NCBI GenBank assembly: GCA_949840955.1
Contig: CATKXV010000002.1
Location: 220,193-284,192 of the forward strand
From: an uncultured Anaeroplasmataceae bacterium
GTDB lineage: Bacteria > Bacillota_I > Bacilli_A > Acholeplasmatales > Anaeroplasmataceae
Direction: 5' to 3'
DNA: 64,000 nt
Part shown: one piece after another, positions 16,154 to 25,575 of the stretch
How positions within the stretch are numbered: position 1 is the stretch's first letter
Layout of the letters: every line of letters starts with the position of its first letter
Translations under genes and position numbers: made by a program
The notes under the pieces: generated by a model
Told to the model about the DNA's origin: nothing
Seen by the model: only the letters and a program-made list of their open reading frames with translations
Database searches by the model: none

Positions 16154-19054
16154 TTATTTTATCAAATTTCTTATTTCCTTAAATAGCTTTGAATTGGAAT
16201 CAATTTTATTTGTATTTCCAATAACACAAAGATTATCTAAAGCCAAGGCCTCTTCAAACAAAGGAGCTAAGGCTGTAATATCCTGCTGGGTAGCATGAAT
16301 GGCTTCCTTACGAATTTTCGTTTGTAGCTCATAGGTATTCCCTTGTAAATAATTGCTTTGGGCCTTAGAGCCTTTATCGCTAACATGCATAACAATATCT
16401 AATCCACCAATAGCACCAATTTTATATTTTAATAAATCCTCTTCTGTTGGATGAAAGCTTTTTATGTAAGAAACAACATCCTCATATACCTTTTTTGTTC
16501 TTTCAATTTCAGGATCACGATAAGACGTAAAGCCAATCCCTCCTGTAGCTGGTGTATTTAGCATACAGCCATAGGCACCCCCATGGACACGTACCTGCAT
16601 CCATAAATAATCTAGGCTTAGCGCATTGTTTAAAACAAGCATACTTCCATGGAATGGAGCCTTATATTCTCCTGATTTGGATACGAAATTCACATCAAAC
16701 TGTGTCTTGATTCCTTCACTATTGGTATGAGGCGTAAAGGTTGACTTCAATGGATAAGAATCCTTACCTAGTGCGGTATTGTAAAATTCCCAAACGACAG
16801 GAAGCACCTTTTGATATGCATCCTTACTTCCTGTAAATCGTAATAAAAATTTATCCTTTGTAAAAATCTTTTGAATTAGGTCTTTTAATGTATGAACCAG
16901 CTGTTCTTTTTGATTTTCAAAGCTGTTATAAAGCTCATGAATGAAATCAATATAGCCTATTCCACTGATAGAATCAGACAAATAGCTATGCTCATCAAAA
17001 TTAGAGGATGCACGGATAAGGCTTACTACATGACCTCGATTGGCAACACTCATCTCAAGGCCGGCATTTAATTCGCTTAAGCGCTCATATAATCGTTTAT
17101 AATCATCAAACTTAGTCTCTAGTAAAATTTCTTGAATCAATGAAGTAATAACAGAAACGTTCTCCTCTAAAGCACTAAAGGATATGGATAGATTGACTTT
17201 TGTTTGTCTTTCAACTGTTTTATATGGAGAAACATGGAAGGTTATGCCACCAGAGTAATTTTGAAGCATTTGGTTAATTTCAAAATAGGATTTCTTTTCT
17301 GTAGAAAGATTGGTAAATAAATCACATAAAAGCTGAACATACGCAATCGTTGTTCCATCAATTCCAGTTAAATCAAAGGAATAGTTTACATAATCAATCC
17401 CATTTGTGAAATATTCACTAAATAAAGCAGGAAGTGGATCTTCTACCTTTACACAATTCAATTTTTCTGGCTCTGGATTTAAATCCTCTATCTGTAATTT
17501 TGGTAGTGTGTCAATTTCCTCTTGGGTTGAAGGTGTGGATTGATATAATGCAAGAGCCTGATTCTTTTCAATAAGCTTCTTCAATTCCTCCTGACTTAAG
17601 GAATCCTTATATTTTGCAAGCTTTTCAGTCAATGCCTTTTCTTTTTCCTCAGCACAGGTATAGGAAGGACATAATTTTACAAAGCTTTTATGCTTATTAT
17701 TTAGGATATACTCTGTAATAATATGTTCAAAATAGCCGTTCTTTAAATCTTCTCTTAATTCCTGATAATACTTTAGATTCTCAAGCTTAGAAAAAGGCTG
17801 TTTTTCATCATATAGCCATGAGTTTAAGCAATACATTTCGATTTCTAATCCCTTAGAGAAACGACCAAACTTTCCCTCACGAACCTTAAATTCCTGGAAA
17901 TTAATCAAGGATTGAATCGCATCATGATCTAATCCCTTAGCAAGAATATCCTTTAAAGTAGAATCCACCAATTGAATGAATTCCTCTTCTCTTTTTTCAT
18001 CTGCGTTAACAACAATAATTCCTAAAAAAGGCTGTAGAATACCATCATCAAAGGCAGCCATAGCATCTGCACCTAGCTTAGCATCAATTAATGCCTGCTT
18101 TAAAGGTGCTCCTGGATTATTTAGCAATACATCAACTAAAGTGGATGTAGCAATCATAAGCTTTGGGTCTAATGTGGTTGGAAAGGCAACATTATAGGAT
18201 AAGAAGCTCTTATTCTCTAGAGGAAGCTCTTTGGCTACTGGATAATAGCTAGTTTGATATACTGGCTTCTCAAAGCTCTTTTGATATTGAAGTGTTGTAT
18301 CAAAGCTAATCTCCTCAAAATCCTTTAAATAGGCTTCATCTAACCATGCCATACGCTCTTCCATATCACAATTTCCATAAAGGAATATGTAAGCATTTGT
18401 TGGATGGTAATATTTAGAATGGAATTCTTTAAATTCTTCATAGGTTAAATCCGGTATATAGGTAGGATCTCCACCAGATTCAAATCCATATGCAGTATCT
18501 GGATATAAGGAATGCATTAAATTTCTAAATAAAATTTGTTGTGGATCAGAGAAAGCCCCCTTCATTTCATTATATACAACGCCATTATATACAATGGGGT
18601 CCTTTTCATCTGTTATATGATAATGCCAGCCCTCCTGCATAAAAATTTCTTCATGACGATAGATTTGTGGATAAAATACTGCATCCATATAAACACTCAT
18701 TAAATTTTTGAAATCCTTATCATTTTGGCTTGCACAAGGATACATTGTTTTATCTGGAAAAGTAAACGCATTTAAAAAGGTATTCAATGAGCTTTTCAGC
18801 AATTCAACAAATGGATCCTTAACTGGATATTTTTTAGAACCACATAAAACAGAATGCTCCAAAATATGAGTCAATCCACCATTGTTCATTGGTGGTGTTC
18901 TAAAGGCTATTGAAAATACCTTATTTGTATCATCATTTTCAATTGTACAAATGCGAGCCTTTGTTTTATTATGTTCATAAATGGTGACCTCTGATTGAAT
19001 ATCTTCTATAAACTTACTTGTTATCTTAGTATAATTTTTCATTTTTTTTAGCAT
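16154..19054 (-). CDS. M16C family zinc metallopeptidase (presequence-protease-like)
   Basis: 966 residues, the usual size for the PreP/Cym1-like M16C group, which forms a closed chamber from four homologous domains and degrades peptides in the cytoplasm. The inverted zinc motif HILEH is at 63-67, followed by SVLCGSKKYPVKDPF, and the distal Glu is in YNEMKGAFSDP. The C-terminal half holds the inactive second M16 unit. Two starts are possible, ATG 19054 and ATG 19042; neither has a Shine-Dalgarno site, and a TATAAT at 19069-19074 leaves only a short leader. The start is therefore uncertain. The substrate is unknown. Confidence 0.9.
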   Translation of the reverse strand: MLKKMKNYTKITSKFIEDIQSEVTIYEHNKTKARICTIENDDTNKVFSIAFRTPPMNNGGLTHILEHSVLCGSKKYPVKDPFVELLKSSLNTFLNAFTFPDKTMYPCASQNDKDFKNLMSVYMDAVFYPQIYRHEEIFMQEGWHYHITDEKDPIVYNGVVYNEMKGAFSDPQQILFRNLMHSLYPDTAYGFESGGDPTYIPDLTYEEFKEFHSKYYHPTNAYIFLYGNCDMEERMAWLDEAYLKDFEEISFDTTLQYQKSFEKPVYQTSYYPVAKELPLENKSFLSYNVAFPTTLDPKLMIATSTLVDVLLNNPGAPLKQALIDAKLGADAMAAFDDGILQPFLGIIVVNADEKREEEFIQLVDSTLKDILAKGLDHDAIQSLINFQEFKVREGKFGRFSKGLEIEMYCLNSWLYDEKQPFSKLENLKYYQELREDLKNGYFEHIITEYILNNKHKSFVKLCPSYTCAEEKEKALTEKLAKYKDSLSQEELKKLIEKNQALALYQSTPSTQEEIDTLPKLQIEDLNPEPEKLNCVKVEDPLPALFSEYFTNGIDYVNYSFDLTGIDGTTIAYVQLLCDLFTNLSTEKKSYFEINQMLQNYSGGITFHVSPYKTVERQTKVNLSISFSALEENVSVITSLIQEILLETKFDDYKRLYERLSELNAGLEMSVANRGHVVSLIRASSNFDEHSYLSDSISGIGYIDFIHELYNSFENQKEQLVHTLKDLIQKIFTKDKFLLRFTGSKDAYQKVLPVVWEFYNTALGKDSYPLKSTFTPHTNSEGIKTQFDVNFVSKSGEYKAPFHGSMLVLNNALSLDYLWMQVRVHGGAYGCMLNTPATGGIGFTSYRDPEIERTKKVYEDVVSYIKSFHPTEEDLLKYKIGAIGGLDIVMHVSDKGSKAQSNYLQGNTYELQTKIRKEAIHATQQDITALAPLFEEALALDNLCVIGNTNKIDSNSKLFKEIRNLIK

Positions 19055-19097
19055 ATAATCGTCTAAATATTATATGAATCCTTTCTTCATTTTTTAA

Positions 19098-19118
19098 GCT
19101 GAGATTAGACTCCTCAGC
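19098..19118 (-). terminator. Hairpin after pth, uncertain terminator
   Basis: GCTGAG (19098-19103) pairs with CTCAGC (19113-19118). A T run follows only on the plus strand, so on the pth strand it would lack a U tract. Confidence 0.3.
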
Positions 19119-19140
19119 CTTTTATATATGTATAACCATC

Positions 19141-19707
19141 CTATTTACTAGAATATTGTGAGGCAATCTTATAAAAGGGAACATCACATATAAAATCCTC
19201 AATGGCTTGTTCAGCTATGGAGATAGCCTTTTTTATTTCTATTGCTTCCTCATCTCTAAATTTCTGTAAAACCCAATCGATTACAGGAATCACATCGCTC
19301 CTGCCTATTCCTATTTTAATTCTCTTATATTCCTCTGTCCCTATAGCAGCAACAATACTTTTATGACCATTGTGTCCACCAGCACTTCCTGTAGCTCGTA
19401 AACGAACTCTTCCCACCTTTGAATCCAAATCATCGGATATTAATAAGATATCGGATACATCAATCTTGTAATACCTCATCACGGCATAAACACTTTCTCC
19501 GGATAAATTCATATAGGTCATAGGCTTCAATAAGAAAGCTTTCTTCCCCTGAAGTGTAATACTCGCCAGCATACCCTTTAATTTGGGCTCTAGTCGAAAG
19601 GTAACATTTTGATGCTCTGCAAAGGAATCTAGTGTCATAAATCCTGCATTATGCCTTGTATTTTCGTATGGTTCTCCTGGATTTCCCAAACCAACAATAA
19701 GCTTCAT
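19141..19707 (-). CDS. pth: Peptidyl-tRNA hydrolase
   Basis: 188 residues, normal length. It releases tRNA from stalled peptidyl-tRNA. It has the Asn10 loop (GLGNPG), catalytic His19 in NTRHNAGF, Asp93 in SDDLD and the GSAGGHNGHKSI strand. Its ATG overlaps the prs stop by one base (TAATG), so it is translationally coupled with prs, an arrangement seen in other low-GC Gram-positives. Confidence 0.96.
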   Translation of the reverse strand: MKLIVGLGNPGEPYENTRHNAGFMTLDSFAEHQNVTFRLEPKLKGMLASITLQGKKAFLLKPMTYMNLSGESVYAVMRYYKIDVSDILLISDDLDSKVGRVRLRATGSAGGHNGHKSIVAAIGTEEYKRIKIGIGRSDVIPVIDWVLQKFRDEEAIEIKKAISIAEQAIEDFICDVPFYKIASQYSSK

Positions 19708-20690
19708 TATAGCAATTCTCTTTTCGTTTTATCATAGGAATAGGTAAATAATCCAGATAGTGGCTCATCGGATAAGATTCTTAAAATTCCATGGCCTAAT
19801 AATGTACCAACAGAAAGAACCTTAATTTTATCAATTTTCTTATCATCGTCTAAACGAATGGTATTGGTAATAATCATTTCCTCTAAACAAGAATTTTGAA
19901 TACGCTCAATTGCTTTTCCAGAAAGAACTCCATGAGTACATACAGCATAAACAGATTTCGCTCCAGCATTTTTTAAAGCCTCAGCTCCTGCGGTAAGTGT
20001 CCCTGCAGTATCACACATATCATCAATAAGAATGCAATTTTTTCCTTCAATATTTCCTATGATATTCATAATTTCTGCCTTATTAGGTTCTGGTCTTCTT
20101 TTGTCTATAATGGCAATGGTTGTATCTAAAACCTTAGCTAATTCTCTTGCACGAGTCGTTCCTCCATGATCTGGAGAAACAACAACAACATCCTTTAGAT
20201 TCTTGTCTATTAAATAATTTGCAAGAATTGGAAGACCCATAAAATTATCCACTGGGATATTAAAGAAGCCCTGAATCTGTGCTGCATGAATATCCATACA
20301 AATCACCCGATGTGCTCCTGCGGTTTGTAATAAATCCGCAACTAGCTTAGCAGTAATCGGCTGGCGACTTCTTGTCTTACGATCCTGCCTGCTATATCCA
20401 TAATAGGGTATAACCAAATTGATTGTCTTTGCAGACGCTCTTTTTAAAGCATCACACATAATTAAGATTTCCATCAAATGATCATTTACAGGCTTTGATG
20501 TTGGCTGAATAATAAACACATGATGACCTCTTACAGTTTCGTTGATTTGAACATTAATTTCACCATCAGCAAAATGCATAATTTCACAATTGGATAAGGG
20601 AACTCCAATAGATGAAGCGATTTCCTCTGCTAAAGGTCTGTTGGCAGACAAACTGAATATTTTAATTTTTTTTCCTAATAAGATTGCCAT
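19707..20690 (-). CDS. prs: Ribose-phosphate pyrophosphokinase
   Basis: 327 residues from ATG 20688-20690, after GGAGGATATTTTCTC; an ATG 17 codons upstream in frame has no site. It makes PRPP from ribose-5-phosphate and ATP for nucleotide, His and Trp synthesis. Visible marks are [26 protein letters not shown] (ATP site), the metal/PRPP signature [18 protein letters not shown] and the PRPP loop [19 protein letters not shown] at 20727-20732 suggests its own promoter in the 93-bp gap after dus. Confidence 0.96.
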   Translation of the reverse strand: MAILLGKKIKIFSLSANRPLAEEIASSIGVPLSNCEIMHFADGEINVQINETVRGHHVFIIQPTSKPVNDHLMEILIMCDALKRASAKTINLVIPYYGYSRQDRKTRSRQPITAKLVADLLQTAGAHRVICMDIHAAQIQGFFNIPVDNFMGLPILANYLIDKNLKDVVVVSPDHGGTTRARELAKVLDTTIAIIDKRRPEPNKAEIMNIIGNIEGKNCILIDDMCDTAGTLTAGAEALKNAGAKSVYAVCTHGVLSGKAIERIQNSCLEEMIITNTIRLDDDKKIDKIKVLSVGTLLGHGILRILSDEPLSGLFTYSYDKTKRELL

Positions 20691-20726
20691 GAGAAAATAT
20701 CCTCCAAGTCTCATTTTCTTAAGCCT

Positions 20727-20732
20727 ATTATA
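20727..20732 (-). promoter_or_regulatory. Probable -10 box of the prs-pth operon
   Basis: TATAAT on the minus strand, 37 bp upstream of the prs ATG. The -35 region at 17 bp is only T-rich. Confidence 0.4.
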
Positions 20733-20783
20733 ACATAACAAAATATCACAAAAAATATGAAAGGGTTATCATACAATAATATT

Positions 20784-21761
20784 TTAACAAATTTTTTTGA
20801 AATAATCCTCTAAAATTGTCAACACATCATCAAAACTTTTTTGTTTGTTACACAGATCTTTAATTTTAGCACTAGAAGGCATTCCCTTTAAATACCAGGC
20901 AATATGCCCCCTCATTTCAAGCATTGCAATTTTATCTCCCTTTAATGCCAATAAAAGTGAATAATGTCTTTGAATTGTCTCAAAAATTTCATTTACCCTA
21001 GGCTTATCTATAAGGATTCCTTGAGAAAAATATGAAAGTAATTCTCGAAAAATAAAAGGATTCCCTAATGCTCCTCTTCCAATAGCAATCGCATCTACTC
21101 CTGTATACTCTAGCATATGCCTTGCAGAAGCAACATCTACAATATCTCCATTGCCTATCACTGGGATATGAACCGCCTCTTTTACTCTTTTAATCCAATC
21201 CAAATCTGCTTTTCCCGTATAAAATTGACTCCTTGTTCTACCATGTACAGTTATAGCACTAGCCCCTGCTTTTTCAATAAGCCTTGCAATTTCTACAGCA
21301 TTGATATGCTCAAAATCCCATCCGATACGAATTTTAACCGTAACGGGCTTAGATACCTTTTGAACGACATTGCTTACAATATCATAAACAAGCTTAGGAT
21401 CCTGAAGTAAAGAAGCCCCTGCATGAGATTTTTTAGCCACCTTATTCACAGGACAGCCCATATTAATATCAATAATATCCGCATCACTATACCGATCAAT
21501 ATATTGTGCTGCTGAAACAAGGCTTTCCACATCTCCCCCAAAAATCTGCATACTTATGGGATGCTCTTTCTCATTTACCCTTGTCATTTTTAATGTTCTT
21601 TCGTTTTGAAATCCTATCGCTTTATCACTTACCATTTCAGCAACCACAAGCCCACATCCCATTTCTTTACAAAGAATACGAAATGCTTCGTTTGTAATCC
21701 CTGCCATCGGAGCTAAAACCAATTGGTTTGGTATAACAACATCTCTAATCTTCCATTCCAT
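20784..21761 (-). CDS. dus: tRNA-dihydrouridine synthase
   Basis: 325 residues from ATG 21759-21761; another in-frame ATG lies three codons upstream. It reduces uridines in tRNA to dihydrouridine with FMN and NADPH. The FMN barrel starts VLAPMAGITNEAFR. The catalytic Cys lies in NMGCPVNKVAKKSHAGASLL, and the phosphate loops are AITVHGRTRSQFY, PVIGNGDI and AIGRGALGNPFIF. This is DusB-like in order and length. The start lies inside the end of maf, so the two are coupled. Confidence 0.94.
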   Translation of the reverse strand: MEWKIRDVVIPNQLVLAPMAGITNEAFRILCKEMGCGLVVAEMVSDKAIGFQNERTLKMTRVNEKEHPISMQIFGGDVESLVSAAQYIDRYSDADIIDINMGCPVNKVAKKSHAGASLLQDPKLVYDIVSNVVQKVSKPVTVKIRIGWDFEHINAVEIARLIEKAGASAITVHGRTRSQFYTGKADLDWIKRVKEAVHIPVIGNGDIVDVASARHMLEYTGVDAIAIGRGALGNPFIFRELLSYFSQGILIDKPRVNEIFETIQRHYSLLLALKGDKIAMLEMRGHIAWYLKGMPSSAKIKDLCNKQKSFDDVLTILEDYFKKIC

Positions 21762-22314
21762 AAATCTCATCTATTACTTTCTTAATTTCTTCCATCGGTA
21801 AACCGATGATATTGCTTAAAGATCCCTTATAGGAGGCAATCAATTCTCTTCCCTTTCCTTGAATTGCATAGCTTCCTGCTTTTCCAAAGCATTCCTTCGT
21901 TTGTATATATTCTTCTATTTGTAAATCAGATAATTTTTTAAAAGTAACCTCAGAAACACAAACAAAATTATAAACCTTTTCTTTATAAAGAATTCCAACG
22001 CCACTCATAACCTGATGTGTTTTTCCAGACAAGGCTTGCAGCATATTCCAAGCATCCTGACGATCCTTCGGTTTTCCAAATATGACAGAATCTAATACAA
22101 CAATTGTATCACAACCGATTAGAATGTTGCCATAATATTTTTCCTGCTCATAAGATGCTTTTTTCAAGCCTAAGGCTTTTACATTCTCATAGGGTGTTTG
22201 ATTTGGATTCATTTGTTCATCTATATCTGATGGAATAACATCAAATAGATAATTGGCTTGATTCAGCAGATCCTTTCTTCTAGGTGAAGCACTCCTCAAT
22301 ATAATTTTTTTCAC
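21745..22314 (-). CDS. maf: Maf-family nucleotide pyrophosphatase
   Basis: 189 residues. It removes modified or non-canonical dTTP/UTP-type nucleotides; in Gram-positives it is linked to septum formation. Marks are ILRSASPRRKDLL, LIGCDTIVV, GKPKD, SGKTHQVMSGV and the GSYAIQGKG...GSLSNIIGLP end. The start is GTG 22312-22314, which follows GGAGG in the right place; no ATG is near. It is the first gene of maf-dus-prs-pth. Confidence 0.93.
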   Translation of the reverse strand: MKKIILRSASPRRKDLLNQANYLFDVIPSDIDEQMNPNQTPYENVKALGLKKASYEQEKYYGNILIGCDTIVVLDSVIFGKPKDRQDAWNMLQALSGKTHQVMSGVGILYKEKVYNFVCVSEVTFKKLSDLQIEEYIQTKECFGKAGSYAIQGKGRELIASYKGSLSNIIGLPMEEIKKVIDEIYGMED

Positions 22315-22390
22315 AACTAAAAGCCTCCTTTTTAGACCCTCTCATTATACCATTAATTGATATCTATCGCAATTGTATTATACATTATCC

Positions 22391-22442
22391 TTCTATAGCT
22401 TTCTTCTTATTTTCAATGCCAAATTTAACTTTTTTTCATAAA
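22391..22442. repeat. 52-bp direct repeat, left copy
   Basis: Matches 23997-24048 at 49 of 52 positions and flanks the AlbA-type gene. It holds the segment AATGCCAAATTTAAC plus seven T. Confidence 0.85.
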
Positions 22443-22537
22443 TATTTTAACATTTTCTATTTATTCCTCAAGCCTTTTGTAATTTAGCTTATCTCCTTTT
22501 GAATTTTGCCCATATTTTGCTTTATTCATTTCATTAA

Positions 22538-22571
22538 AACAAAAAATCACCGATTACAGCACCAGTGATTT
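22538..22571 (-). terminator. Terminator of the AlbA-type gene
   Basis: On the minus strand, AAATCAC pairs with GTGATTT (22544-22550 and 22565-22571), followed by TTTTTG. Confidence 0.65.
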
Positions 22572-22584
22572 ATTTTATTATATG

Positions 22585-23913
22585 TTAATTTACAATCCAT
22601 TTTCCATTTTTGTAAGAGGTTCGCCCTTGAATACTGCCTTCTTTTTTTAAATTTTGTATTGCTCTATCTATCGAACGTAATGACATATTTAATTTTTCTG
22701 CAATTTGTGGCCGGCTTATTTGAAGATTAGATTTAATTAAATTTAAAACTGCTTCCTCTAATTTTATTTCGCCATTTATTTCGCCATTTATTTCGCCATT
22801 TATTTCGCCATTGGCAGTATTAAACCCTGTTCTATCAAACGGAATTGTTACTGTAATAAAACTTTCAGAAAATTCATACGCTTTTTCGCCATACTCTCTC
22901 ACAATAATTGGAACACCATGTCCTGAATGTTCTACAATATCACATTGCATAAATATGTTCATCAATTCTTCATTAACTGGTTTTGTCTTTCCTGCCAAAA
23001 AATCTTCCTTTGTCATTCCCTTAGGGATACCACCATAAGACATAATTTCTAATCTGTCATCAAACCAATATACAGCTGGAGGAATACCATCTGTCCATTT
23101 ATTATGGACACAGGCATTTACCCATGCTTCTTTGAAAGCCTCAAAATTAAATAATTTCTTTTCTCTTCTTGGACTAACACTTAAATCAACATAAGTATCA
23201 TTTAACGCATCACAGTAATTTAATACCTTTTCTAATGCACTAATCAAGCATGTATTTCCATATTCATTTCTTTTTAGAAAATTCGATTTATCCATTCCTT
23301 TAAATATTGCAATTTTAATAGAATGCATATTTTCATCCGATAAGATTTCTGCCATCATATTAAACTTACCACTAGGTGCTAACAATTTGAAGTTATCATA
23401 AAACGTTTCTTCATTGATATGAATATTATTGTTTGTTAAATAATTTTTTAGTATTCTGAATGTTAAATCTTTTCTGCCTGTTTCTTGATTGATTAATTTA
23501 GGCTCTGGAGTTCTGTGAAGATTCTCATATCTTTCACTTATTTCAGCATCACTTAAACCTCTACAGCTTGTTCCAACTCTTATAAAGCATCCTGACTCGC
23601 TTAATCCTTTGGACTTAATATAGTAAAGTTCTGTTCCTTTACTAACTTCTACCTTTACAATTAGCTTACCTTCTTCTAATACAGCACTTGGCTTAACAAA
23701 GTTTTTACAAGATGGATTTATACCATCTACTATAATATTTGAAATTGATTTTAATACCTCATCTACATTTTGAATGCCAACAACCTCGCCATCGTTAGTA
23801 ACACCAATATAGATGATTCCATCGTGAGTATTTAGAAACGCTACTACTTCTTTAACAAAAGTATCATTTAGTTTTTCTTTTAACTCGATAGATTCAGTTT
23901 CAACAAACTTCAC
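22585..23913 (-). CDS. AlbA_2 (Schlafen-like) / HATPase_c_4 protein with C-terminal winged helix
   Basis: 442 residues. Residues about 1-110 are an AlbA_2 domain (ELKEKLND...VAFLNTHDGIIYIGVTNDGEVVG). Residues about 240-350 form the HATPase_c_4 region (EAWVNACVHNKW...DDRLEIMSYGGIPKGM...VEHSGHGVPIIVREYG). After a GEIN repeat linker the end is a helix-turn-helix (ISRPQIAEKLNMSLRSIDRAIQNLKK). This group is annotated as ATP-dependent transcriptional regulators; some members have been linked to defence, but I see no partner genes for that here. Flanking direct repeats suggest it arrived as a unit of about 1.6 kb. Confidence 0.85.
   Translation of the reverse strand: MKFVETESIELKEKLNDTFVKEVVAFLNTHDGIIYIGVTNDGEVVGIQNVDEVLKSISNIIVDGINPSCKNFVKPSAVLEEGKLIVKVEVSKGTELYYIKSKGLSESGCFIRVGTSCRGLSDAEISERYENLHRTPEPKLINQETGRKDLTFRILKNYLTNNNIHINEETFYDNFKLLAPSGKFNMMAEILSDENMHSIKIAIFKGMDKSNFLKRNEYGNTCLISALEKVLNYCDALNDTYVDLSVSPRREKKLFNFEAFKEAWVNACVHNKWTDGIPPAVYWFDDRLEIMSYGGIPKGMTKEDFLAGKTKPVNEELMNIFMQCDIVEHSGHGVPIIVREYGEKAYEFSESFITVTIPFDRTGFNTANGEINGEINGEINGEIKLEEAVLNLIKSNLQISRPQIAEKLNMSLRSIDRAIQNLKKEGSIQGRTSYKNGKWIVN
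22766..22813. repeat. Four tandem 12-bp units inside the AlbA-type gene
   Basis: ATTTCGCCATTT occurs four times head to tail, the last unit with one change. It encodes NGEI repeated in frame, a flexible linker between the ATPase part and the winged helix. A change in unit number would alter linker length by four residues without breaking the frame. Confidence 0.9.
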
Positions 23914-23996
23914 ATTATCACCTACTTGTTTTGATTATACCATAAAGGAATGCATATTTTAAGGGTCTATTTATATTCTTTTTTTAAACTTCCTTC

Positions 23997-24048
23997 TTCT
24001 ATAGTTTTCTTCCTATTTTTAATGCCAAATTTAACTTTTTTTCATAAA
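23997..24048. repeat. 52-bp direct repeat, right copy
   Basis: Matches 22391-22442 with three differences. It ends three bases before the -35 box of the sigma-factor promoter. Confidence 0.85.
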
Positions 24049-24051
24049 AAT

Positions 24052-24080
24052 TTGTAAAAAAGAAAAGAATATGCTATAAT
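24052..24080 (+). promoter_or_regulatory. Promoter of the sigma-factor gene
   Basis: TTGTAA (24052-24057), a 17-bp spacer and TATAAT (24075-24080). Confidence 0.75.
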
Positions 24081-24115
24081 TTGCAAACAAAAAAGGGAAT
24101 AAGGAAGTTAAAGAA

Positions 24116-24637
24116 ATGGTAGAAAAGCAGTATATAAATAGCCTAATACTTCGGATAGCAAAAGATGATGAAAAGGCACTAGAGGAGCTTTATCAGATCA
24201 TGAATCCCGTAATGAAGCAAATAGCGCAAAGAATCTTAAATAAACCCGAGCATGTAGATGATGTACTAGCAGAATCATTTTTAAAAATATATCAAAAAGG
24301 GAAATCGTTTAAAAGAGAGTATAATGGAATCGATTGGATCTATGGGATAGTAAGGAATCAAGCCATAGATTATAACCGATGGATGAATAGAGATATAAAA
24401 ATAGAACCGGAGGAATGTAGAAGCCTAAGCTATGCAGAAACAGGGAGAGTAACCCAAAAGGAAGAGCTAAGATATGCATTAAAGAGATTAGAAAGAGAAG
24501 AATATGAGATAGTGACATTAAAGATATGGGAGAGATGGACATTAAGACAGATAGCAAAGAAATATGATTATACTGTAGCTAAGGTATATCGCATCTATGA
24601 TGAGGCTTTAAGGAAGCTTAGACAGATGCTGGAATAG
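24116..24637 (+). CDS. ECF-type RNA polymerase sigma factor
   Basis: 173 residues. Region 2 is at about 8-85 (AKDDEKALEELYQ...HVDDVLAESFLKIYQ...NGIDWIYGIVRNQAIDYNR), with the usual aromatic core-binding and melting residues. Region 4 is at about 115-170 (EEYEIVTLKIWERWTLRQIAKKYDYTVAKVYRIYDEALRKLRQ), a helix-turn-helix for the -35 box. There is no anti-sigma gene beside it; the next gene is a histidine kinase with its own promoter. AAGGAAG lies about 9 bp before the ATG. Its place at the head of the polysaccharide region suggests a role in surface gene control, but this is only inference from position. Confidence 0.85.
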   Translation: MVEKQYINSLILRIAKDDEKALEELYQIMNPVMKQIAQRILNKPEHVDDVLAESFLKIYQKGKSFKREYNGIDWIYGIVRNQAIDYNRWMNRDIKIEPEECRSLSYAETGRVTQKEELRYALKRLEREEYEIVTLKIWERWTLRQIAKKYDYTVAKVYRIYDEALRKLRQMLE

Positions 24638-24665
24638 AAGGAAAATGGAATGTTTCAAGTAATAT

Positions 24666-24694
24666 TTGTCTTTTTCTAAAGAAAGGGGTATAAT
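24666..24694 (+). promoter_or_regulatory. Promoter of the orphan histidine kinase gene
   Basis: TTGTCT (24666-24671), a 17-bp spacer and TATAAT (24689-24694), with GGGAGG before the ATG at 24727. Confidence 0.72.
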
Positions 24695-24726
24695 GGTATC
24701 GATAACAATTAAATGGGAGGTTCTTT

Positions 24727-25563
24727 ATGGTGTGTGTAGTAATTCTTCAAGAGATATATTTTTATTTGTTATTAACCATTTTAGTATTGTTTATCTTAAC
24801 TATCCTAGGTTATTTTGTCTATTCCATAATTAGGAAGCATCAATTTGAAAACAATATTAATCAAAATACGGATTATTTTTCTAGATTAGCTCACGATCTT
24901 AAATCTCCTCTTGCAGCAATCGATGGATATGCTTTTCTATCAAAGCAATGTGTAAATGATCCTCAAAAGATTTTAAATTATTTAGACAGAATAGAATTTT
25001 CCTCAAAGTATATGCAAGAAGTGATTGATGATACTGTCACCTTATCGAAAATAAACAAAAATAAAGAGGAAATATCTATTGTAAGAGTGAATTTAAAGGA
25101 TCTGATAAACTTATGCCTCAATACGATTGAAGTCCAATTGAACAATAGGAATATTCAATTGGAAAAGGACATAGATGTTCAGCATTACTGGGTTATGACA
25201 GATGGGCTACATCTAACTAGAATTATCATGAATCTATTGAATAATGCTATGAAGTATACAAATGAATTTGGGAAGGTATGGTTTCAGGTAAAGGAGATTG
25301 AAAAAAATTACAACTTATCCTTATATCAATTTATAATCAAGGATACTGGGTGTGGAATGAGTAAGGAATTTCAAAAGAGAGTATTTGAACCCTTTGTTCA
25401 GGAGCGCAGAATCAGCACCAATATTCCAAGCTCAGGACTTGGATTATACATAGTTAAAAAATTTGTAGATCTACTTCATGGAGAAATCATTGTAGAATCA
25501 GAAGAAAATGTTGGGAGTTGTTTTACCATAAAATTGGAATTACATCATTTAATAAATGAGTAG
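24727..25563 (+). CDS. Orphan sensor histidine kinase with one membrane segment
   Basis: 278 residues. One hydrophobic segment lies at about 5-35 with almost nothing outside, so it probably senses through the membrane or inside the cell. The dimerisation helix has RLAHDLKSPLAAIDGY (phospho-His in AHDLKSP, about residue 56). The ATPase has MNLLNNAMKYT (N box), IKDTGCGMS (G1) and SGLGLYIVKKFVDLLHG (G2). It is a complete HisKA/HATPase kinase without a receiver. No response regulator gene is adjacent; the nearest are at 6-10 kb on the other strand. Confidence 0.87.
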   Translation: MVCVVILQEIYFYLLLTILVLFILTILGYFVYSIIRKHQFENNINQNTDYFSRLAHDLKSPLAAIDGYAFLSKQCVNDPQKILNYLDRIEFSSKYMQEVIDDTVTLSKINKNKEEISIVRVNLKDLINLCLNTIEVQLNNRNIQLEKDIDVQHYWVMTDGLHLTRIIMNLLNNAMKYTNEFGKVWFQVKEIEKNYNLSLYQFIIKDTGCGMSKEFQKRVFEPFVQERRISTNIPSSGLGLYIVKKFVDLLHGEIIVESEENVGSCFTIKLELHHLINE

Positions 25564-25575
25564 GAGTTGATTGTT

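Noticed and set aside
22766..22813. Regular short repeats, considered as a CRISPR array.
   Set aside because: The units are 12 bp, directly adjacent without spacers and in a coding frame.
22585..23913. AlbA/HATPase gene and the Fic gene as parts of a phage defence island.
   Set aside because: They are 7 kb apart among housekeeping genes, with no nuclease, restriction or other defence partners.
22315..24115. Insertion sequence or transposon at the 52-bp direct repeats.
   Set aside because: There is no transposase or recombinase frame and no terminal inverted repeats; only the direct repeats are seen.
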